A DNA stretch of 52,298 bases from Psychromonas sp. B3M02. Lineage in GTDB: Bacteria > Pseudomonadota > Gammaproteobacteria > Enterobacterales > Psychromonadaceae. A program made the position numbers and the translations under genes. This document shows, piece after piece, positions 48,009 through 52,298 of this stretch (its first letter is position 1; each line of letters starts with the position of its first letter). The notes beneath the pieces were generated by a model that saw only the letters and a program-made list of their open reading frames with translations, was not told the DNA's origin and made no database searches. The stretch lies in assembly GCF_003318165.1 (NCBI RefSeq), contig NZ_QOCB01000032.1, positions 1 to 52,298 on the forward strand, read 5' to 3'.

Positions 48009-48992
48009 ATGATGGTCACTGAAAACAAGAAAACAGAAGCGTTAGCAACTTCTTTACCGATAATAGACATTACAGGTTATTCAACTGCTACGCCTGAATT
48101 AGAAAAAGAATTATGCAGTAAAATTAGGGAAGCTTGTTCCGATAAAGGATTTTTCTATATTGTTGGTCATGGTATTGATCAGTCTTTGATATCAGAGTTA
48201 TTAGCGCAAATGCAACTCTTTTTCGGCCTGCCTGAAAATCAAAAACGGGCAATTGATAAATCATTATCTCCTAACGATCGTGGTTATGAGGCTATAAAAA
48301 ATCAAACACTTGAAGGAGGAACGCCCCCAGATCTAAAAGAAGGATTTTACCTAGGTGCAGAGTATGCTGATGACCATCCAATGGTGCAAGCAGGACGATT
48401 TGGTTATGGTAAAAATCAATGGCCGAGCAACTCCGAGTGTTTTCAAAAAGCATCAAATCAATATATTAATGAAATGACTGAATTAGCCACAAGTTTAATG
48501 TCCCTGTTGGCTTTATCTCTCAATTTACCAAAGAATTACTTTGCAGCCTTCAACCATGAACCCGCTGTTACACTTCGAATGTTACATTACCCTCCGCAAC
48601 CAGAAAATCCTTTGCCAAATGAAAAAGGGTGTGGTGCTCATACTGATTTCGGAGGATTAACATTATTACTGCAAGATAATAATGGCGGCCTCCAAGTATG
48701 GGATCGAAAACAGGAATATTGGATAGATGCAAAACCTGTTAAAGGAAGTTTTATTGTCAATTTAGGGGATATGATTTCAAGCTGGACCAATGATAAGTAT
48801 CAATCGACTCTACACCGAGTGATTAATAAAAGTGGGAAAGAAAGATATTCCATGCCTTTTTTCTTTACTGGTAACCCAGAGCATATTGTTTCTTGCATAC
48901 CAACTTGTTTAGCCCCTAATGAATCACCCAAATACCCTCCCATTAGTGTTGAACAGCATATGCGTAATATGTACAAAAAAACCTATGTTTGA
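48009..48992 (+). CDS. 2-Oxoglutarate/Fe(II) dioxygenase, IPNS-like
   Basis: A 327-aa soluble oxygenase of the isopenicillin N synthase-like superfamily. It has the N-terminal DIOX_N region (LPIIDITGY, about 16-24; GFFYIVGHGI) and the double-stranded beta-helix with the iron triad His211, Asp213 (GAHTDFGG) and His269 (STLHRV), and the 2-oxoglutarate-binding Arg279 with Ser281 (RYS). Possible substrates range from pyrimidines to amino acids; the sequence does not decide. I chose ATG 48009, which has GGAGG nine bases before; an upstream frame start at 47973 would overlap that ribosome site. Confidence 0.9.
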   Translation: MMVTENKKTEALATSLPIIDITGYSTATPELEKELCSKIREACSDKGFFYIVGHGIDQSLISELLAQMQLFFGLPENQKRAIDKSLSPNDRGYEAIKNQTLEGGTPPDLKEGFYLGAEYADDHPMVQAGRFGYGKNQWPSNSECFQKASNQYINEMTELATSLMSLLALSLNLPKNYFAAFNHEPAVTLRMLHYPPQPENPLPNEKGCGAHTDFGGLTLLLQDNNGGLQVWDRKQEYWIDAKPVKGSFIVNLGDMISSWTNDKYQSTLHRVINKSGKERYSMPFFFTGNPEHIVSCIPTCLAPNESPKYPPISVEQHMRNMYKKTYV

Positions 48993-49064
48993 TAATAAAT
49001 ATTGATAAATCAAAGAAGCAAAATGATATCAAACGGTTGGTTAATAATCATGGAACTTAGGTTA

Positions 49065-49094
49065 GAGGAGTGAGAACTGAAACATTCACTCCTC
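49065..49094 (+). terminator. Possible terminator after dioxygenase gene
   Basis: GAGGAGTGA (49065-49073) and TCACTCCTC (49086-49094) form a perfect 9-bp stem with a 12-nt loop, followed by ATTTAA. Only a weak T tract. Confidence 0.5.
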
Positions 49095-49189
49095 ATTTAA
49101 TAGACTATGTTAAAGACTTTAGAATCAGTCGCTTCAAAACAGTACCAGCCTTCAGTCATAGAATTGCAGAAGCAGAAAGGCGAATGGGT

Positions 49190-49530
49190 GGAAAACTTTC
49201 CACAATGAAGACACTCATTTTTGCTCGCACTGGATTCAAATCAACACAAGCCATGCAAGTTAATAGCGTATCTTCGTCTGATAGTGCTTGAGATTTAAAT
49301 CGACCTTCCCACTAATTTGCAGGGAACAAATTAGAACAGCTTTACGCGCAATGAATTCGTTTAAACAACGCATAAACCATGAAATATCCGCTAATACAGA
49401 GAAACTAGGTAAATGATTTTCCCGTCTATTTATCTTCTCCACACAGATAAGCTCGACGAACACAGCGGGAAATACAATGGTAATAAGGGGTATCAGATAA
49501 CGATATCTGAGATTGGTGTGACTGCGTCAT
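49190..49530 (-). pseudogene. REP-associated Y1 transposase (RAYT), relic
   Basis: Three blocks in different minus-strand frames rebuild a TnpA-REP protein. The N-terminus from ATG 49530 reads SLSDTPYYHCISRCVRRAYL then GEDK and a stop; a second frame gives SVLADISWFMRCLNEFIA; a third gives [19 protein letters not shown] leading to DLNPVRAKM. The first block holds the HxH-like YHCISR region of Y1 transposases. Large internal deletions and frameshifts show it is dead. Confidence 0.9.
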
Positions 49531-49634
49531 AACAATGACCTCTTAACATGTAAAACTACATCACTAAAAAATTAGAAGAGTAATTGTGATTCTTCAAAAT
49601 TAATGGGTGTACTCGACTTTTGCTTAAATTGTTT

Positions 49635-49641
49635 GTTATAC
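49635..49641 (-). repeat. Truncated attC, R'' box only
   Basis: GTATAAC followed by AAACAATTTAAGC on the minus strand begins directly after the stop codon of the HEPN-like gene, as in the other cassettes, but no R' partner is found further on. The site appears truncated by the neighbouring transposase relic. Confidence 0.55.
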
Positions 49642-50592
49642 CTATTTTCCCACGTAATATTCGTCTATTTCACGAGCGATATTTTGAAAGCTTTTATGGC
49701 TCTTTTGCAGATAGAACAAGAATATTTGTGCATCTGCCTCTGAAAAGTCATTAACATTCGAACTAGTCAGGTAAGCTTTCAATCGTTTAATACCGTGAAA
49801 GTACTCATCAAGTTCGTACTGATTGTGGTCAGGTAACTCATTCCTTTCGAGCAATGCACTCTGGAAGTTATTGTATGCCTCTTCGATTGACTCAAGCATA
49901 CTAAGACCAAATGAAACATTTGAATTGGATGGTGAGTATATTGCTTGTCCTACCTTTTCAAACATATACCCCATTGTTGAATGAAGAATATCTGTTAGAG
50001 GTTTTTCCATAAATTTAGCCCTATTCTGCTCGTCAATTTCTCGAAGCTTGTCGCTGATTAATGCATACGCATTATTAATACCGGTAAGCTGTGTTTCTAC
50101 TATTTTCTTGAAATCAACGTCGATGAACTCACTCTCACCCTCGTCGTAAAAACGAGCTAAAGTAAAGCCCCCCTTACTCATTGAAATCCGAGAAATGTGA
50201 TTAAAGTAAGTAGTTTTCTTAACTCTATTCTTTGTTGGATGGCCTATTGAGGCATTTCTAACTGCTCTGATGCTTTTAAGTTCATCAGACAATTCATATG
50301 ACACTTCAAATGCTTCAGACAAATGATTCATCGCATCCTGCTGAATAAATAACGCCTGCAAAAGTCCATAGGTATAGATATAAGTCAATCCTGCTTCAGT
50401 AGGAAAATCAGATATAAAATAGCTTTTTAACGCTAACCCTGTATCACCTAGAGTGTCCAAAGAACTACAGATTTGACTCCAGTTATCTAGCACTGAGATC
50501 AAAACCTTTTGATATCTATGGGTATTTATGTGTTCTCGTACTTCACTTTCGATGTCAAAGAACTTAATTAAGCTCAATTCAATTTTGTTCAT
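49642..50592 (-). CDS. HEPN-like cassette protein, unknown
   Basis: A 316-aa helical protein without a family I can name. Residues 110-121 read AVRNASIGHPTK, an R-N-x4-H pattern (Arg112, His118) as in HEPN ribonuclease domains, and the surrounding region (about 60-200) is alpha-helical by eye. HEPN proteins are common in toxin-antitoxin and phage defence modules; no antitoxin partner is adjacent. AGGA lies ten bases before the start. It is preceded by a complete attC and followed by a truncated one, so it is an integron cassette. The function is inferred from one short motif only. Confidence 0.6.
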   Translation of the reverse strand: MNKIELSLIKFFDIESEVREHINTHRYQKVLISVLDNWSQICSSLDTLGDTGLALKSYFISDFPTEAGLTYIYTYGLLQALFIQQDAMNHLSEAFEVSYELSDELKSIRAVRNASIGHPTKNRVKKTTYFNHISRISMSKGGFTLARFYDEGESEFIDVDFKKIVETQLTGINNAYALISDKLREIDEQNRAKFMEKPLTDILHSTMGYMFEKVGQAIYSPSNSNVSFGLSMLESIEEAYNNFQSALLERNELPDHNQYELDEYFHGIKRLKAYLTSSNVNDFSEADAQIFLFYLQKSHKSFQNIAREIDEYYVGK

Positions 50593-50612
50593 CTATCGCA
50601 AGTCCTGTCAAT

Positions 50613-50699
50613 AGGTATAACGCCGCAATAAACTGCGCTAGGCTTGGCGACAGTTTTGTTGTTTTTATTTTTGCAAAATGACGACAAGTCGTTAAGCGA
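50613..50699 (-). repeat. attC site between two cassettes
   Basis: On the minus strand GCTTAAC (R'', 50697-50691; RYYYAAC fits) overlaps the stop codon of the upstream gene and GTTATAC (R', 50621-50615) closes the site. Inside, CTTGTCG and CATTTTG pair with CAAAAC and CGCCAAG, then a small CGCA/TGCG hairpin precedes R'. About 87 bases. Confidence 0.85.
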
Positions 50700-51126
50700 C
50701 AGTGATCAGTATTATAAGTTTTTTTTCTAAAGCTAGGGCCAATTTATCTGCTTCCTTAGCATTATCCATAAGATCTAATCTCTCAGAATTACCTCGGTTT
50801 GCTCTGTTACGATCTGCAATATTAAAACAAACTTGGAAGTACGAATATATTTCAGCAGCAATCTTTTTTTCAAAATAGAATACTGCATTCTTTGCTGGAT
50901 AATAGAATTTAGCTACTTCAGATATATCAGCACGATCCCAATTTTGGGTCATATGACCTTTCAGGGAAAAGAATGAATCATAAATTTCTTTCTTATGCTG
51001 ATGAAGAGTCAGTTCGTTAGCTTTATGCGCTTCAGACCAAGCCCACCTTGCGTACAATGCGGACAATGAAGCAACTAAAATAGCTGCAAAGGATAACAAA
51101 TCTGTAATTGAAGGGCCGATTTCCAA
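50692..51126 (-). CDS. Small membrane-anchored cassette protein
   Basis: A 144-aa protein with one N-terminal transmembrane helix (about 8-28, LLSFAAILVASLSALYARWAW) followed by a helical soluble domain (about 35-140). No family recognised. It starts with TTG at 51126, supported by AGGAG six bases before. Its stop codon is part of the attC R'' box, and a complete attC lies just upstream. The layout of one helix plus a helical tail resembles several integron and defence-island proteins, but I see no catalytic residues. Confidence 0.7.
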   Translation of the reverse strand: MEIGPSITDLLSFAAILVASLSALYARWAWSEAHKANELTLHQHKKEIYDSFFSLKGHMTQNWDRADISEVAKFYYPAKNAVFYFEKKIAAEIYSYFQVCFNIADRNRANRGNSERLDLMDNAKEADKLALALEKKLIILITVA

Positions 51127-51138
51127 AATATCTCCTGC

Positions 51139-51249
51139 TATTTAACGCCCGCAGAAGCTGCGGAACATGTTGAACGCTTTTTTGCGTTATTTGCTTTAAG
51201 CAAAAAATCGGACAATGTGTGACGTCAGATTTAATGCGCTTGTTAGGTA
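51139..51249 (-). repeat. attC site with consensus core boxes
   Basis: On the minus strand ACCTAAC (R'', 51248-51242) and GTTAAAT (R', 51146-51140) match the RYYYAAC and GTTRRRY consensus exactly. The stop codon of the upstream gene lies in R''. The inside includes the hairpin CCGCAG/CTGCGG immediately before R'. About 110 bases. Confidence 0.92.
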
Positions 51250-51854
51250 CTTATAGTTCTCCTGTACCACCATAACTTTAACTCTGATTCTGATTCTGAT
51301 TCTGAACCAAAGTTTGTAAGTACATGAATGACTCCATAATCATCAGGAAGATAAACACGATGTTGACTCAATAATTTTTCTATTCTGTCTATATACTCGG
51401 GAACTCTCTTGTGGAATGCTGTTGCACTTTTATTCACTTTACTAAATGGGTTCTTAATATGAAGCATGTCACCACATGAATCATAAGCAACTTGAAATTG
51501 TTTTAAAGTCAGAAAACCAGAGTTGACGTCATTCCATGAACCATCAAAATACCCTTTTGTTGGAATAGGGTAAAATCTAGGATTTATATTTTCGATCTTT
51601 TTTACAATGCGTTTAGCATGCCAGTCTTTGCCAATATCCTCCCGAATAGCCCTATATTGCTCCTTGTGGCAAACTAAAGATGAATAAGCTATTAATTCTA
51701 GCAATTTTCTCAATTGCAAGGCTTCAGTTTCAATCTGAGCTTTTAAATAAATCACGTCAGCTTCGCCAGAAATCAAAGCCTTAAGAACTTCTAATCTTTT
51801 TTCAATTTCCCACATTAAGCTAAGATATTTTTTTCTAGCGCGCGATGTGTCCAT
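51243..51854 (-). CDS. Coiled-coil cassette protein, unknown
   Basis: A 203-aa soluble protein, not recognised as a named family. The N-terminal part (about 10-75) is a predicted coiled coil (YLSLMWEIEKRLEVLKAL). The middle holds aromatic, Gly-rich segments (RFYPIPTKGYFDGSW), and the C-terminus contains a SESESESE run encoded by a short TCTGAT-type 6-bp repeat (about 51283-51304). GGAGG lies five bases before the start. Both ends are bounded by attC sites, making it an integron cassette. Confidence 0.7.
   Translation of the reverse strand: MDTSRARKKYLSLMWEIEKRLEVLKALISGEADVIYLKAQIETEALQLRKLLELIAYSSLVCHKEQYRAIREDIGKDWHAKRIVKKIENINPRFYPIPTKGYFDGSWNDVNSGFLTLKQFQVAYDSCGDMLHIKNPFSKVNKSATAFHKRVPEYIDRIEKLLSQHRVYLPDDYGVIHVLTNFGSESESESELKLWWYRRTIST
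51283..51304 (-). repeat. 6-bp microsatellite in coding sequence
   Basis: TCTGAT-type units (plus strand) repeat about three to four times and encode alternating Ser-Glu. Copy number changes would stay in frame. Confidence 0.8.
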
Positions 51855-51873
51855 GAGCCTCCGTATGCCTAAC

Positions 51874-52019
51874 GAGGCTGTAGAATAACTCCAACAGCCA
51901 AAATTAATAAAAAATAGAGCTCCTATAACGAATTCTAAGCGTTTTTCTCACCCTAGGTAATGCATTTGAAACCCATAAAGTCGACTATTTTTCTTATAAA
52001 AGAGTTATTCTACGGTCTC
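51874..52019. mobile_element. 146-bp MITE inserted in attC
   Basis: Terminal inverted repeats are GAGGCTGTAGAATAACTC (left, 51874-51891) and GAGACCGTAGAATAACTC (right, read from 52019), matching at 16 of 18 positions. The flanks AAC (51871-51873) and AAC (52020-52022) look like a 3-bp target duplication. No open frame inside. Likeness to the IS1182-like end at 46092 suggests mobilisation by that family. Confidence 0.85.
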
Positions 52020-52092
52020 AACGCCGCGTTAAGCGGACTAAAATTATTGGTTAAAATGTGGAGCGAAGCGGAACCTAACCAACTGTTTTAGT

Positions 52093-52132
52093 TGATCTTC
52101 ACCCGCAAAAGTGGACACCTTCCACTTGTTAT
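52093..52132. repeat. 40-bp hairpin module, copy 2
   Basis: Same as 44048-44087 except for one base (ACACCT instead of ACACCG). It occupies the R'' side of the split attC next to the stop codon of the rightmost gene. Confidence 0.85.
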
Positions 52133-52134
52133 AC

Positions 52135-52298
52135 CTATTTTCGATATAAATTGATATCTGAGCGAAGTTTTAAAGTAGCTTCTCTAGCTTTGCTGGCAAA
52201 ATCATCTCCATCACTAGCATAGATAACGCCTCTAGATGAACTAATAATTAAGCCAGTTCCATTTTCGGTTTTTCCCGCTTTAACTAAAGGTTCAATAT
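52135..52298 (-). CDS. C-terminal end of an OMP-decarboxylase-like protein (partial)
   Basis: The last 54 codons of a gene that starts beyond the window. The translated end includes GLIISSSRGVIYASDGDDFA followed by a helix and ends RSDINLYRK. This pattern (SSRGxxYA, then an amphipathic helix ending in NxYR) resembles the C-terminus of type 2 orotidine-5'-phosphate decarboxylases (PyrF). Its stop codon is next to the attC R'' box, so it appears to be a cassette gene. Assignment rests on this short tail and needs the missing part. Confidence 0.5.
   Translation of the reverse strand, partial: IEPLVKAGKTENGTGLIISSSRGVIYASDGDDFASKAREATLKLRSDINLYRK

Larger units (their letters stand above)
51867..52134 (-). 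repeat. attC site split by a MITE
   Basis: R' is GTTAGGC (51873-51867, minus strand) and R'' is GTATAAC (52134-52128). Removing the 146-bp insert and one AAC duplicate leaves an attC of about 119 bases, with the inner inverted pair TTGGTTA/TAACCAA and a CCGC/GCGG hairpin before R'. Confidence 0.82.

Noticed and set aside
49070-49291. Plus-strand open frame of 73 codons
   Set aside because: Part is antisense to the decayed RAYT transposase blocks and the start lies in a hairpin; no support for a gene.

Overview
The window reads as chromosome of a low-GC, cold-adapted marine gammaproteobacterium of the Psychromonas/Moritella/Shewanella/Colwellia kind. The evidence is Enterobacteria-like gene neighbourhoods (purF-cvpA-dedD-folC-truA, nagZ-ycfP-ndh, lonH-fabA, pdxB-usg-fimV) combined with a complete oleABCD long-chain olefin cluster, FimV and class I fumarase. 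The genus is inferred from gene content only.

Positions 1-37,670 are dense housekeeping DNA: purine, folate and lipid A/phospholipid synthesis, tRNA modification (truA, mnmC), topoisomerase I, 4.5S SRP RNA, fumarase, aspartate/aromatic transaminase, CysB, the unsaturated fatty acid genes fabA and fabB, two SppA-type peptidases, NADH dehydrogenase II, cell-wall recycling NagZ, FimV, and pyridoxine synthesis PdxB. Most genes are on the minus strand in short operons that end in clear hairpin terminators. Relative to the usual order, about 24 kb (topA to nagZ) lies between fimV and truA, and dedA/accD are absent between truA and folC.

Positions 37,819-42,528 hold oleA-oleB-oleC-oleD on the plus strand with nearly zero spacing. 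They should condense two fatty acyl-CoAs, reduce the product, close a beta-lactone and decarboxylate it to a very long polyunsaturated olefin. The convergent gap between oleD and a YgjP-type metallopeptidase is filled by an unusual array of about 30 phase-perfect 7-bp units with an inverted left arm.

From about 43,975 to the right edge the DNA is accessory. I read it as a chromosomal integron cassette array, or a cluster of attC sites without a visible integrase. It holds minus-strand cassettes for DUF2971, acyltransferase-3, a HEPN-like protein, a small membrane protein, a coiled-coil protein and the tail of an OMP-decarboxylase-like protein. Stop codons fall in or beside attC R'' boxes. The array is interrupted at 46.1-49.6 kb by an IS1182-family relic, a LysR plus 2-oxoglutarate/Fe(II) dioxygenase pair, and a decayed REP-associated (Y1/RAYT) transposase. 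A 146-bp MITE and two related element ends sit at the same point of attC R' boxes, next to the AAC triplet where integron recombination occurs. This, with the heptamer array, is the most interesting part of the window. No integrase gene, tRNA, rRNA or CRISPR was seen.
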